Source of the DNA: Lachnospiraceae bacterium
GTDB lineage: Bacteria > Bacillota > Clostridia > Lachnospirales > Lachnospiraceae
Assembly: GCA_017623215.1 (NCBI GenBank)
Contig: JAGAPO010000022.1
Span: forward strand, 49,286-113,285
Reading direction: 5' to 3'
DNA length: 64,000 nt
In this document: piece after piece, positions 1 to 9,468 of the stretch
Layout: each line of letters opens with the position of its first letter
Position numbering within the stretch: position 1 is the first letter of the stretch
Translations under genes and position numbers: made by a program
The notes under the pieces: model-generated
Databases searched by the model: none
What the model was told of the DNA's origin: nothing
What the model saw: only the letters and a program-made list of their open reading frames with translations

Positions 1-435
1 AAATACGACCGCGATCCGAATCTGCTGAAACAGGTCAGCCTGGAGGATTTGAGAGAATTCGGCATGATTCCGGAGTTCCTCGGAAGACTTCCGGTGGTAT
101 TTACGCTGGAGGGGCTGACTAAGGAGATGCTGGTTAAGATCTTAAAGGAGCCGAAGAATGCGATCTTAAAGCAGTACCAGAAGCTTCTGGCACTCGATGA
201 GGTGGAACTGCTCTTTGAGGAGGATGCGCTGGAGGCAATCGCGGAGAAGGCGTTAGAGAAAAAGACCGGAGCAAGAGCGCTTCGTGCGATTATCGAGGAA
301 TTCATGTTGGATATTATGTACGAGATTCCGAAGGACGATGCAATCGGGCGTGTGACGATTACGAGGGACTACATTGAGCACAAGGGCGGCCCGAGAATTG
401 AGCTGCGCGGGGCACAAGCGGCGCTTCCGGGCTGA
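1..435 (+). CDS. clpX: ClpX, ATP-binding subunit of Clp protease (3' part only)
   Basis: The frame is open from the left edge and stops with TGA at 433-435, leaving the last 144 residues. MIPEFLGRLPVV, EPKNAILKQYQKL and KKTGARALRAI are hallmarks of the ClpX small C-terminal domain (sensor-2 region). ClpX unfolds tagged cytoplasmic substrates and feeds them to ClpP. The zinc-binding N-terminus and Walker motifs lie off the window, so the frame is read from base 1 although internal start codons exist. The last residues after IEHKGGPRIEL form a variable tail. An intrinsic terminator follows at 563. Confidence 0.95.
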   Translation, partial: KYDRDPNLLKQVSLEDLREFGMIPEFLGRLPVVFTLEGLTKEMLVKILKEPKNAILKQYQKLLALDEVELLFEEDALEAIAEKALEKKTGARALRAIIEEFMLDIMYEIPKDDAIGRVTITRDYIEHKGGPRIELRGAQAALPG

Positions 436-785
436 AGCAGGGCGGCACTGAAGGGTTAGACGAAAAGCGCAGGAGAAGTGCATTCACGATTCCTTTTGCA
501 CGGTATTCGTGCAGAGCGCTCCGGCATGTCGGTTACGGCGAAAAAAGAAAAGGATACAGATAGGCAGGCGGGAAAGGAACAGCAGTACCCGCCTGCTTTT
601 ATTTGGAAATTTTGCGGAAAATCTGTTTATATTTGTTATGACTGGATTTCTGCCATAAAATCAGGTATGATAAAAAAAGATAGACCGTGGCCGCAGAGAA
701 TGGAAGCGAGGCAGCACAAGTGCGGCCGTCAGCGGAAGATCCCAGGAAATAGCGAGGAAAGGTGCAGGAAAACGAGGGGATAGGA
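436..785. other. Intergenic stretch between clpX and GNAT gene
   Basis: 350 bp. Apart from the clpX terminator I see no convincing gene. Short open frames here have no family resemblance or ribosome site. A weak -10-like TATGAT sits at 666-671 without a good -35, and could serve the downstream operon. Confidence 0.5.
563..602 (+). terminator. Intrinsic terminator after clpX
   Basis: GCAGGCGGG (564-572) pairs perfectly with CCCGCCTGC (588-596), with a 15-nt loop, followed by TTTTATTT. It lies about 130 bp after the clpX stop. Confidence 0.85.
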
Positions 786-1673
786 ATGGGCGATAACAAG
801 AGAATCTGTAAAATGGCGGATACAATGCTTCCGGCGATTCGAACGCTGTGGATGGAATGCTTTGGAGATGACGAGGCGTATGTGGATTTTTATTTCCGGG
901 AATACCGGGAGGGAAGAACCACGTGGGTGCTGAAGGAAGAAAGAATTGCAGGCATGGTATCCGAGATGACCTGTGAGCTGGTAAGAAAGGGAGCACGCTA
1001 TCCGCTCCGCTATCAATACGCCGGAGGAGTTGCTCCGGAATTCAGAGGACGCGGTCTGTTCCCGGAGCTGATGCGCCAAAGAAGGGAAGAGGCGGCCGCT
1101 CACGATGAAGCAGTCATATTTGAGCCGGGGCCGGGCCTGTTCGAATATTATCGGAGAATGGGGTATCGGGATCTGTTCCCGGTGAAAGAGTATTCCTTTG
1201 AGACCGAGGCCGGAAGAACGCTGTCTTTGATGGAGACATCCGGTCTGCGTCGGGCAGAGCCGGAAGACTATCTGCGAGTCAGAGATTCCTTCTTTACGGG
1301 GGATGGCTATGTGAAATGGGGCCTTCCCCACATCCGTTACGCAATCGCGGAGTGTGAGCTTGCCGGGGGCGGCGCATATTATACCGGAGGGACCACAGGC
1401 GGAGACGGCGGACTTTGGTCCGCACGCCTGCCGCATATTGCGCTGGTCGGAGGCATTATGGATGGTGAATTGCAGGTGAAGGAGGCAATGATTCCGGACG
1501 AATCTCTGAAGGAGGAGCTCTCCGAACTGGCCGCCGTGTTCTCGTGCAGCCGGGTGAGCGTAAGGCTTCCGGAATGGAGCAGCCTGCCTGGAATACTCCG
1601 GGAATTCGGCGTAGGATACGGTCCTCACACGGAGGGGATGGAGCGGCCGTACCTGAATCTGACTCTTGACTAA
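786..1673 (+). CDS. GNAT family N-acetyltransferase
   Basis: 295 residues. The segment GGVAPEFRGRGLFPELM (around residues 77-93) matches the GNAT motif A (V-x-P-x-x-RGxG), the acetyl-CoA pyrophosphate loop, and FEYYRRMGYRDL resembles motif B. The family transfers acetyl from acetyl-CoA to an amine; the substrate cannot be read from the sequence. The C-terminal half (after about residue 150) is a less conserved second domain, as in Eis-like two-domain GNATs. ATG 786 is preferred because GAGGGG lies 5-6 nt upstream; an upstream GTG at 762 has a poorer site. It is the first gene of a run continuing into the DUF2156 and MATE genes on the same strand. Confidence 0.8.
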   Translation: MGDNKRICKMADTMLPAIRTLWMECFGDDEAYVDFYFREYREGRTTWVLKEERIAGMVSEMTCELVRKGARYPLRYQYAGGVAPEFRGRGLFPELMRQRREEAAAHDEAVIFEPGPGLFEYYRRMGYRDLFPVKEYSFETEAGRTLSLMETSGLRRAEPEDYLRVRDSFFTGDGYVKWGLPHIRYAIAECELAGGGAYYTGGTTGGDGGLWSARLPHIALVGGIMDGELQVKEAMIPDESLKEELSELAAVFSCSRVSVRLPEWSSLPGILREFGVGYGPHTEGMERPYLNLTLD

Positions 1674-1770
1674 GCAAAGCAGAAAGTATAAGATAAGTAA
1701 AAAGAAGCTTCCGAGGCGTTAAGGTACGCCGCTTCAGAAGTTTCAGAGCATGCAGGAATGGCGGGTAATT

Positions 1771-2670
1771 ATGGAAGAATTTCAGGCAATTGCGATATAT
1801 CATCGAGACGGGATCGAGCGGCTGCGCCGGACTTATGGACACAGATTGTCCTCCCATCTGTTCGCGTCACTTTTTATCTGGAAGGAGACGATGAAGCTTT
1901 CGGTTCTGCTGCGGGAGGAGCTGTTCGCAGTGCGAATCGGGGAATACCGTGACGAGCGTTATTTTTTTCCGGTCGGAAGCGATGAGGCGAAGGAGAGCTT
2001 TCTGAGGGAAGCACGGAAGCGGGGAGGTACAATCCGTCTGTATTATATGAGACAGGAAGATGTGGAGTACATGAGGCAGCATTTTCCGAACGAATTCACC
2101 TGTGAGGAGGATCTGGACGCAAGGGAATATCTGTATGACAGGGAAGAACAGACTGCGCTCGCGGGCAGCGAGAATAAATATATCCGGCACAAGCTCCGGC
2201 AGTTTGAGAAAAGCGGGAACTGGCAGACAGAGCCGCTTACGAAGGAGAACCTGTTCCGGGCAAGAAAGGTGATTGAACAATGGGGCGATTTTCATAGTGA
2301 GGACGGTTCCCATTACGCGGATATGTCGGCTGCGGGGCTTTTGCTCGACTATTTTGAAGAGCTTTCCTGCACCGGGTGCCTGGTGCATGACGGAGAGCGG
2401 GATTATTCCGTTGTAATTGGCTCGGATATCAGCGAAGAAATCCACGATATGCATCTTGCCAAATGTGCGGAGCCGATTGTCGGACTGGATTATTATATCA
2501 AACAGGAATATTACAGAATGCTTCCGGAACGAATTCGGACGATTAATCTGGAGGAGGACCTTGGAATCGAAGGGCTTCGGACCTATAAGGAGCGTCTGCA
2601 TCCGTCCGGGTATAATAATATATGGAAAGGAAAGCTCAGCTATGAAAAAGGAGTCGGGTATCAGAGATAA
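1771..2670 (+). CDS. DUF2156 (LPG synthase C-terminal-like) protein
   Basis: 299 residues. The fold is the tandem-GNAT-like domain found at the C-terminus of MprF-type lysyl-phosphatidylglycerol synthases; recognisable landmarks are KYIRHKLRQFEKSG, the segment FHSEDGSHYADM, and the final GLRTYKERLHPSGY. Stand-alone members lack the MprF flippase membrane domain, as here, and have no proven substrate; aminoacyl or acyl transfer is inferred from family only. ATG 1771 has GGCGGG a few bases upstream; ATG 1750 is in frame but has a poor site. The 3' end overlaps the next gene by 29 bp, indicating one transcript with the MATE gene. Confidence 0.75.
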   Translation: MEEFQAIAIYHRDGIERLRRTYGHRLSSHLFASLFIWKETMKLSVLLREELFAVRIGEYRDERYFFPVGSDEAKESFLREARKRGGTIRLYYMRQEDVEYMRQHFPNEFTCEEDLDAREYLYDREEQTALAGSENKYIRHKLRQFEKSGNWQTEPLTKENLFRARKVIEQWGDFHSEDGSHYADMSAAGLLLDYFEELSCTGCLVHDGERDYSVVIGSDISEEIHDMHLAKCAEPIVGLDYYIKQEYYRMLPERIRTINLEEDLGIEGLRTYKERLHPSGYNNIWKGKLSYEKGVGYQR

Positions 2671-4405
2671 TTATTTCGCGGGCCGAATGTTCTATCGGTT
2701 CCTGGTTCCTTCCCTGCTGTCGTCGATCGGCCTATCCTTTGGCAATATTATGGACGCGCTGGTTGTCGGCAATCGGATGGGCGAGTCCGGACTTGCGGCA
2801 ATCAGCCTGGTATGCCCGATATATATGATATTTAACATCTTTGATCTGGGACTCGGAATCGGCGGTTCGATTCATTTTTCAAAGCTGTTAAGCGCGGGCG
2901 AGGCCAAAAAAGGAATTCGGCTGTTCAATCAGGTGCTGCATACAACGGCGATTTTAGGGCTGTTCTTTGCGGTATTCGGCAATCTCCTGATGCCGGGAGT
3001 TCTGTGGATACTTGGAGCAAGAAAAAGCCACGGGGAGGTCTACGACATGGTGAAGGCCTATGCGCGGGTTCTGTTCTCGTTCGCGCCGTTAATCTTCATC
3101 AACCTGTCCCTGTACCATTTTATTCGGTGTGACGACGATCAGACCGGGGCGGCGGTCGGGCTGGTCGTCGGAAATATACTGGATATCGTGCTGAATTACG
3201 TATTTGTAATTGTACTGGATTTCGGAGTGGAGGGGGCAATCTGGTCGACGGTGATCGGGCAGATCGCAGCGTTATTCTTTTATCTTCCGCATCTGTTTCA
3301 ACGATCATACCTATTGCGGGTAAAGAAGGTGAGATGGGAGTGGAGACCGGTCTGGGAATGCTTTCAGACAGGCTTTGCTTCCTCTTCCCAGTACATCTTC
3401 CAGTTCTTCTTCCTGATTATCATGAATCATCTGCTCATGAAGATTGGAGGGAAGACCGGAGTTGCGGTATTTGACATTGTGACGAATGTATCGTATATTG
3501 CGCTGTCGGTCTATGAGGGAGTCGGGGCGACCCTGCAGCCGCTTGCGGCAACCTTCTTGGGAGAGCAAAACGGGGACGATGTAAGACGGGTGAGGAATAT
3601 GTCCTTAGGCTGGGGAACCGGGATCGGAATTGGAATGTTGGCAATCCTGTTCCTTACAACGGAAGGAATTCTGAATCTTTTCGGCCTCACCGAACCCTAT
3701 GCACATGAAATCGGACGGGGGGCGCTTTGGATGTACTATCTGAGCGCGTTCTTCGCTGGCTTCAATGTAATGATTGGATACTATTTTCAGGCGATTGACA
3801 AGGAAAAATATGTGCTGCTCATCAATTTCCTGCGGACGTTTGCTATGATTCTGCTGTTTAGCTTTTTGTTCGCGGGGCTGGGATTGCAGTGGTTCTGGTG
3901 TGCGTTCCCTGCAGCAGAGGCGGCAACGCTCCTCATATGGATGATTGGGAAGAAAATGGATAAAAAGAAGCCGCTGCTGAAGCTTGCCAGGGATCGGGTG
4001 TACCGAAGGACCCTCGGAAATGCCGGAGAAGAGATCGCGGACACCATTGCAGAGATTGAGGAATTTTGCGGGAAGTGGGGAGCGGATTTTCGGCAGAGCT
4101 ATTACGTGACGCTTACAGTGGAAGAGCTTTGCATGGCAATTATCCAGAATGCGTTCGGCAAGGGGAGAGAGGACTATATCCAGCTGACGCTGATCGCGCA
4201 GGAGAACGGAGAATTCACTCTGCATATCCGTGACAGCGCGGTATCCTTCAATCCGTTCAGCATGAAGATGAAAAAGCTTGAGCTCGGGGATGACAATACC
4301 GAGGAGGAGATGAAATCCGTCGGAATTCTGATCGTAGTAAAGAATGCGAAAGAATTCTTCTACCGCAGATATCAGGGCTTTAATACACTTACGGTAAAAG
4401 TATAA
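2642..4405 (+). CDS. MATE transporter fused to RsbW-like ATPase domain
   Basis: 587 residues. Residues 1 to about 445 are a 12-helix MATE (MatE) cation-coupled exporter, for example FGNIMDALVVGNRMG near the N-terminus. After a basic linker (GKKMDKKKPLLKL) about 130 residues follow with GHKL ATPase features: VEELCMAIIQNA (N box, with the Mg-binding Asn), IRDSAVSFNP (G1-like D-x-A) and KSVGILIVVKNA (G2-like). This is the HATPase_c_2 type seen in RsbW/SpoIIAB anti-sigma kinases, here cytoplasmic. ATG 2642 fits AAGGAAAG upstream and the normal MATE N-terminus; the frame is open further upstream but only inside the previous gene. The adjacent PP2C phosphatase is the natural antagonist of such kinases. 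Family assignment is firm for MATE, good for the ATPase domain; function of the pair is inferred. Confidence 0.85.
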   Translation: MKKESGIRDNYFAGRMFYRFLVPSLLSSIGLSFGNIMDALVVGNRMGESGLAAISLVCPIYMIFNIFDLGLGIGGSIHFSKLLSAGEAKKGIRLFNQVLHTTAILGLFFAVFGNLLMPGVLWILGARKSHGEVYDMVKAYARVLFSFAPLIFINLSLYHFIRCDDDQTGAAVGLVVGNILDIVLNYVFVIVLDFGVEGAIWSTVIGQIAALFFYLPHLFQRSYLLRVKKVRWEWRPVWECFQTGFASSSQYIFQFFFLIIMNHLLMKIGGKTGVAVFDIVTNVSYIALSVYEGVGATLQPLAATFLGEQNGDDVRRVRNMSLGWGTGIGIGMLAILFLTTEGILNLFGLTEPYAHEIGRGALWMYYLSAFFAGFNVMIGYYFQAIDKEKYVLLINFLRTFAMILLFSFLFAGLGLQWFWCAFPAAEAATLLIWMIGKKMDKKKPLLKLARDRVYRRTLGNAGEEIADTIAEIEEFCGKWGADFRQSYYVTLTVEELCMAIIQNAFGKGREDYIQLTLIAQENGEFTLHIRDSAVSFNPFSMKMKKLELGDDNTEEEMKSVGILIVVKNAKEFFYRRYQGFNTLTVKV

Positions 4406-4420
4406 AGGAGGAGAATCGGA

Positions 4421-6004
4421 ATGGGCAAACTGAAAATGTCGCTTCGAAAAAAGACGGTAATTGCAATTACACTAATTTCCGCGCTGCTTGCAACGGTTGC
4501 GATCGTATTGAGTTACCGAATCTACTGTGATACGATGGATGACCACTATAAAAAGCTTGCGTCCAACGTGGCAAAGACGGCGGCTTCCCAGATGAATGGA
4601 GACGTTCTCGGCAATTATCTGGTCACGATGGAGACGGACGAGGAATATGATCGAATGTATGATATTCTGATGGACATCAAGGAGAACAATGATGTCGAAT
4701 GGCTGTATATCCAGAAGCTGGATCTGGAGGCAATGACAGGCACCTATATCATTGATGCGGATGTGGCGGAGACGGCATGCCCGCTCGGAGAGACCGGACC
4801 CATCGCGGAGACCGCGATCCCGTATCTGGATACACTGGAAGAAGGCATCCCTCCCTTTATCACAGATACCGAGGACTTCGGCTGGATCTGTACCTCCTGT
4901 GAGCCCATATTCGACTCGAACGGAGACGTCGCGGCGATTGCATGCGTAGACATCTCCATGAACGAGGTAATGGAGGATCGCCACGATTTTCTGATGGTAA
5001 TGGGAATTGCGATCACGATAACCGCGCTCCTTGCGATTCTGGCGCTTGCAGCCTTAATCAGCGTCTCCATCGTCAATCCAATTAACCGCCTTGCCAAGGC
5101 GACCGGCAGCTTCATACAGGACAAAGAAAAAGCGAGTACCGCGATATCCGAGCTGAACATTCATACCGGAGACGAGATTGAGAACCTCTCGCATTCCGTC
5201 AAACGGATGGAGCGGGATATCAACGAATACATCGACAATCTGACCCGGATTACAGCGGAGAAAGAGAGAATCAGCGCAGAGCTGAATGTAGCGACCCAGA
5301 TACAGGCAAGTATCCTCCCTTCGATCTTCCCACCATTTCCGGATCACGAAGAATTCAGTATCTATGCGGTTATGAACCCGGCAAAGGAAGTCGGCGGAGA
5401 CTTCTATGACTTCTTCCTGACAAAGCAGGGAAAGCTTGCGGTCGTTGTTGCAGATGTATCGGGCAAAGGCGTACCGGCGGCCTTATTCATGGTCATCGCA
5501 AAGACGCTGATCAAGAATCATGCACAGAGCGGAGAATCTCCGGCGGAGGTATTTGAGAACGTTAACCGCCAGCTGTGCGAGAATAATGATGCAGGTATGT
5601 TCGTAACGTCATGGCTTGGAATCCTGGACCTTGATACCTTCGAGATGACCTTTGCGAACGCAGGTCATAACCCGCCCGTGCGGAAGAAAAAAGGCGAGAC
5701 ATTCGATTACATCAAGACCCGCCCCGACTTCATCTTAGCCGGAATGGACGGAGTACGCTACCATAACCAGCAGCTCTCGCTGGCGAAAGGAGACATCCTT
5801 TATATCTATTCAGACGGCGTGACCGAAGCAACGGATATCCACGAGGAGATGTACGGAACAGAAAGGCTGAAAGCGGTTCTGGAGCAATCCGCAGAGCAGC
5901 CATTAGATACTATGCTCAAAACGGTAAGAGACGATATCGACACATTTGGAAAAGGCGCGCCTCAGTTCGATGATATCACAATGTTAGGACTGCGCCTGAA
6001 ATAA
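4421..6004 (+). CDS. Membrane PP2C-type phosphatase (SpoIIE/RsbU-like)
   Basis: 527 residues. TM1 at about 12-30, an extracytoplasmic sensor domain (about 31-185), TM2 at about 190-213, a HAMP linker beginning IVNPINRLAKATGSF, a short coiled coil, then the SpoIIE phosphatase domain from about 300. Catalytic metal-binding motifs are present: EVGGDFYDFF, VADVSGKGVPAALFM, FANAGHNPP, YSDGVTEATD and FDDITMLGLRL. Such enzymes dephosphorylate anti-sigma-factor antagonists (RsbV/SpoIIAA type). The gene begins 15 bp after the MATE-ATPase stop with AAGGAGGAG before ATG 4421, so it is probably co-transcribed. No RsbV-like protein is encoded within this window. Confidence 0.88.
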   Translation: MGKLKMSLRKKTVIAITLISALLATVAIVLSYRIYCDTMDDHYKKLASNVAKTAASQMNGDVLGNYLVTMETDEEYDRMYDILMDIKENNDVEWLYIQKLDLEAMTGTYIIDADVAETACPLGETGPIAETAIPYLDTLEEGIPPFITDTEDFGWICTSCEPIFDSNGDVAAIACVDISMNEVMEDRHDFLMVMGIAITITALLAILALAALISVSIVNPINRLAKATGSFIQDKEKASTAISELNIHTGDEIENLSHSVKRMERDINEYIDNLTRITAEKERISAELNVATQIQASILPSIFPPFPDHEEFSIYAVMNPAKEVGGDFYDFFLTKQGKLAVVVADVSGKGVPAALFMVIAKTLIKNHAQSGESPAEVFENVNRQLCENNDAGMFVTSWLGILDLDTFEMTFANAGHNPPVRKKKGETFDYIKTRPDFILAGMDGVRYHNQQLSLAKGDILYIYSDGVTEATDIHEEMYGTERLKAVLEQSAEQPLDTMLKTVRDDIDTFGKGAPQFDDITMLGLRLK

Positions 6005-6084
6005 AGGCATCAAACGCAAACGAAGCTCGGAACAAACAGGAACCTTCACCGGGCAGCAGCAATACAAAAAAAGGAGGAACCACC

Positions 6085-6517
6085 ATGCAGATTGAAACAG
6101 AACGGCTTATCCTGCGCCCCTGGCAAGACGAGGATGCCGGAGACCTACGCCGTTATCCTAAAAGAAACCGGCCGTGCGGTCGGAAGCGTCGGAATTATGA
6201 TAGGCGAGCAGGAAAGAGCGCCTATGAGCGAAACCGAAGCCGAACTCGGCTGCTGGATCGGTGTCCCCTACTGGGGGCAGGGCCTAATCCCGGAAGCGCT
6301 GGAAGCTCTCTTACACCGGTGCTTTACCGAGCTGAACTGCACCGCAGTCTGGTACGGCTATTTTGACGGCAACACCAAGTCCAATCGCGTTCAGGAGAAA
6401 TGCGGCTTTTATCCCCATCATACCGAGTACGAAAAAGAGTGGATGGGCGAAAAAAAGATCGAACACTTCAGCCGCCAAACCAAAGCGGAATGGGAGGCCC
6501 GCAAGCTCGCAATATAG
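6085..6517 (+). pseudogene. GNAT acetyltransferase relic (internal deletion and frameshift)
   Basis: A strong site (AGGAGG before ATG 6085) starts METERLILRP-type residues (IETERLILRPWQDEDAGDL), then the frame changes. The rest of a RimJ-like GNAT continues in another frame: TYAVILKETGRAVGSVGIM, GCWIGVPYWGQGLIPEAL, NRVQEKCGF. The missing piece corresponds to roughly 35-40 residues between DEDA and PETY. At the join the bases GCCGGAGACCT can be read as the end of the first segment (AGDL) or the start of the second (PETY), as expected for deletion between short direct repeats. Almost certainly non-functional. About 140 residues remain in two frames. Confidence 0.8.
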
Positions 6518-6592
6518 GAGCCGTTTCGATGTTCCTGTGTTACGTTCCCAGGGAAGCCGTCAGAGATTTTGAGCCTTTCGGGAGCCGAACCA

Positions 6593-8035
6593 TCACTTTT
6601 TCTTCCAAAGACTGGGCATGAACAGCATAATAATCGGAAAAATCTCCAACCTTCCAATCAGCATATCCAATGACAGCACCAGCTTTGAGAACGGTGTAAA
6701 AATCGAAAAATTATTCACCGGACCAATCAGCCCCAATCCAGGGCCGACATTATTAATGCATGTCACCACTGCGGTCAGGGTTGTCTCAAAATCCAGCTCG
6801 TCCACGGAAATCAGCAGGAAGGAGATGAAGGTAATCACCATATACACCATGAAATAACTGGAAACCCCGTGCAGCACCTGGCCGTCCACCGATTTGCCGT
6901 TCAGGCGGATAGTCGTAACACTTCTTGGGTGAAGCATATGCCGGATCTCCTTGGCAATGCTCTTCAGAATCAGAATCAGGCGCGACGTCTTCAGTCCGCC
7001 GCCCGTCGAACCGGCACAGGCACCAAGGAAGGTCAGGACAAAGATAATGCTCTTTGACAGCTCCGGCCACAGATTATAATCCGTTGTGGCGAAGCCGGTT
7101 GTCGTAATAATGGAAGCAACCTGGAAGGAAGCGTAGCGGAAACTAACTCCTACGCTTTGATATTCCGGGAAAATATCAAAGGTAATGATCGCAATCGAGA
7201 CCGCAATAATACCCAGATACCAGTGCAGCTCCTCATTCTTAAAGGCAAGGGAAGCCTTGCGGATCAAGATATAATAAAACAGATTGAAGTTAATACCGAA
7301 GAGAATCATGAACACGGTAATAACTCCTTCAATATAAGCGCTGTTATAATAGGCAACGCTGGAATTCCTGTTGCTGAAGCCGCCGGTACCGGCAGTTGAG
7401 AACGCATGAATCAGGCTGTCGAAGAGGGACATTCCTCCGAACAGAAGGAAGATTACTTCGATGATGGTCAGCACGATGTAGATTCCATAGAGAATCATTG
7501 CGGTCGACTTGGTTCTGGGTACCAGCTTTCCAACCGTAGGTCCGGGAACCTCTGCGCGCATCAGGTGCATGGAACGGCCCTCCGCAAGCGGAACAATAGC
7601 CAGCACAAATACGAGAACGCCCATTCCGCCGATCCAGTGTGTAAAGCTTCTCCAGAACAGCATTCCGTTCGGAAGTGCCTCGATATCCGTAAGAAGCGTG
7701 GAGCCGGTCGTTGTGAAGCCGGATACTGTCTCGAAGAATGCGTCAACAAAATTCGGGATACTTCTGCTGAATACAAACGGAAGCGCTCCGAAGACGGATA
7801 ACAAAATCCATGCCAGAGCGACAATTACAAAGCCCTCTCTGGCATAAATAACAGTATTCTTTGGTTTTTTAAAGCTTGCGGCTGTGCCGAGCACAAGCAG
7901 CAGAGCAATGGTTATCACAAAGGAGAGGAAGGATGACTCACGATACAATAGGGCCACAACGAGAGGGAGGCACATCAGTGCGGCCTCTACCTTCATGATA
8001 TAACCGAGGATGTAAAGAATCATTTTGTGGTTCAT
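6593..8035 (-). CDS. trkH: TrkH potassium uptake protein
   Basis: 480 residues, an integral membrane channel-like subunit moving K+ into the cell. The four selectivity-filter loops of the Trk/Ktr/HKT superfamily are visible: SGFTTTGSTLL, STAGTGGFS, ITTTGFATTDY and CINNVGPGLGL, each with the conserved glycine. Length fits TrkH. It follows trkA by 17 bp on the same strand, so the pair forms an operon. ATG at 8033-8035 is used; an in-frame ATG five codons in is possible. This is one of two K+ systems in the window (see ktrB/ktrA). Confidence 0.92.
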   Translation of the reverse strand: MNHKMILYILGYIMKVEAALMCLPLVVALLYRESSFLSFVITIALLLVLGTAASFKKPKNTVIYAREGFVIVALAWILLSVFGALPFVFSRSIPNFVDAFFETVSGFTTTGSTLLTDIEALPNGMLFWRSFTHWIGGMGVLVFVLAIVPLAEGRSMHLMRAEVPGPTVGKLVPRTKSTAMILYGIYIVLTIIEVIFLLFGGMSLFDSLIHAFSTAGTGGFSNRNSSVAYYNSAYIEGVITVFMILFGINFNLFYYILIRKASLAFKNEELHWYLGIIAVSIAIITFDIFPEYQSVGVSFRYASFQVASIITTTGFATTDYNLWPELSKSIIFVLTFLGACAGSTGGGLKTSRLILILKSIAKEIRHMLHPRSVTTIRLNGKSVDGQVLHGVSSYFMVYMVITFISFLLISVDELDFETTLTAVVTCINNVGPGLGLIGPVNNFSIFTPFSKLVLSLDMLIGRLEIFPIIMLFMPSLWKKK

Positions 8036-8052
8036 ATGCGGCGTGTCCTTTC

Positions 8053-9411
8053 CTACTGCTTAATAATATCCTTCAAATCCTGAAGATACGGAATTGTTGT
8101 TACAACAATCACACTGTCTCCATACTCGAACGTTGTATTACCGTCCGGGATAATAACCTTATTATTCCGGATGATGCAGGCTACCAGAAGATTGTCTTTG
8201 GTGGGAAGTTCCTTTAACGGAACCCCGACCAGATCCGTCTTTTCTGTGATTCCGAATTCCAGCGCCTCTACCTGATTGTTGATAATGCGGTGAAGGGTGC
8301 GGACTCCGTTTCCGACCGAATTCTGGACAGAACGCGTGTAGCGAACGATCTGATTCGACGTAATCAGAAGAGGAGATACGATAGTTCCGAGAATCGAATC
8401 GTCCAGGAGCTTAATGAGACTGGTACGGTTAATCTTGGTTACAACCTTACGGACTCCTTTGGAAGAAGCATACATGGACAGGATGATATTCTCCTCGTCA
8501 ATGCCGGTCAGCGATACGAATGCATCCATATTATCGATTCCTTCCTCACGCAGAATCTCATGATTGGTGCCGTCATCGTTCAGAACGGACACCTTCGGAA
8601 GATCCTCGGAGAGACGGCGGCATTTCTCCGCGTTCTGTTCGATGAGCTTGACCGACATTCCTGCGTCGGACAGCATCTTGCACAGATAATGTCCGATTCG
8701 CCCGCCTCCGACTACCATGACGCTGCGGATCTTGTCCTGATACATGCCGAGCGCCCTTAAGAAGGAAGAGATTGCCGAAGGAGAAGCTGTAATATTGATC
8801 TTATCCCCTGCCATGATAGTAAAATCACCGCTTGGAATAATGATCTCGTCGCCGCGCTGAACGGCGCAGACCAGAACCTTAACCTGATATTTCCGGTAGA
8901 GGCCGGACAGCTTCTGCCCGTTGAGCTTACTCTTTTCGTCAACCTTAATCTCAATCAGCTCCGCGCGGCCTCTTGCAAAGGTCTCAAGATGATCCGCGGC
9001 GGGAAAGCGCAGATTCTGCGAAATCACCGAAGCAGCCATGAATTCCGGATTCAATACCATACTGATACCGAAGTGCTGTCTCATGAACGCAATCTGCTCC
9101 GTATATTCCGGATTGCGCACGCGGGCAGCGGTGTGCTTGGCCCCGAGCTTGCGGGCCATCATGCAGCTGAGAAGATTCAGCTCGTCACTTGCGGTAACGG
9201 AAATAAATAAATCGCACTTATCAACGTCAGCTTCTTTCTGAATCTGAATCGTCGCTCCGTTGCCGGCCACACCGGTAATGTCCAGAAGATTCATGGAATT
9301 CTCCACAAGCTGTGCGTTCTTTTCGATGATAACGACATCGTGGCCTTCGCCCGAAAGCTGTTTGGCCAGGGTATTCCCCAACTTTCCGTCACCAACAATT
9401 ACAATTTTCAT
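8053..9411 (-). CDS. trkA: TrkA potassium uptake regulatory subunit
   Basis: 452 residues, full-length TrkA with two RCK halves. MKIVIVGDGKLGNTLAKQL and MVVGGGRIGHYLCKML are the two Rossmann NAD(H)-binding starts (about residues 1-19 and 230-246), each followed by a RCK_C-like domain. It sits on the cytoplasmic face of TrkH and gates it. ATG 9411 gives the canonical N-terminus and has GGAGG 7 nt upstream; the frame is open 24 codons further without a site. Co-transcribed with trkH. Confidence 0.92.
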   Translation of the reverse strand: MKIVIVGDGKLGNTLAKQLSGEGHDVVIIEKNAQLVENSMNLLDITGVAGNGATIQIQKEADVDKCDLFISVTASDELNLLSCMMARKLGAKHTAARVRNPEYTEQIAFMRQHFGISMVLNPEFMAASVISQNLRFPAADHLETFARGRAELIEIKVDEKSKLNGQKLSGLYRKYQVKVLVCAVQRGDEIIIPSGDFTIMAGDKINITASPSAISSFLRALGMYQDKIRSVMVVGGGRIGHYLCKMLSDAGMSVKLIEQNAEKCRRLSEDLPKVSVLNDDGTNHEILREEGIDNMDAFVSLTGIDEENIILSMYASSKGVRKVVTKINRTSLIKLLDDSILGTIVSPLLITSNQIVRYTRSVQNSVGNGVRTLHRIINNQVEALEFGITEKTDLVGVPLKELPTKDNLLVACIIRNNKVIIPDGNTTFEYGDSVIVVTTIPYLQDLKDIIKQ

Positions 9412-9468
9412 AGCAGCCTCCATTCTGTCGGCATTCTGCGAATCTGTGTCTGCGGAACACAATTCGCT

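Noticed and set aside
478..783. Plus-strand open frame after clpX
   Set aside because: Spans a clear terminator, has no ribosome site and no family resemblance.
729..1628. 299-residue minus-strand open frame opposite the first GNAT gene
   Set aside because: Antisense shadow with no motif; the plus-strand frame shows GNAT motif A.
1705..1749. Hairpin GGCGT/ACGCC between GNAT and DUF2156 genes
   Set aside because: Only five paired bases and no U-run, so not a supported terminator.
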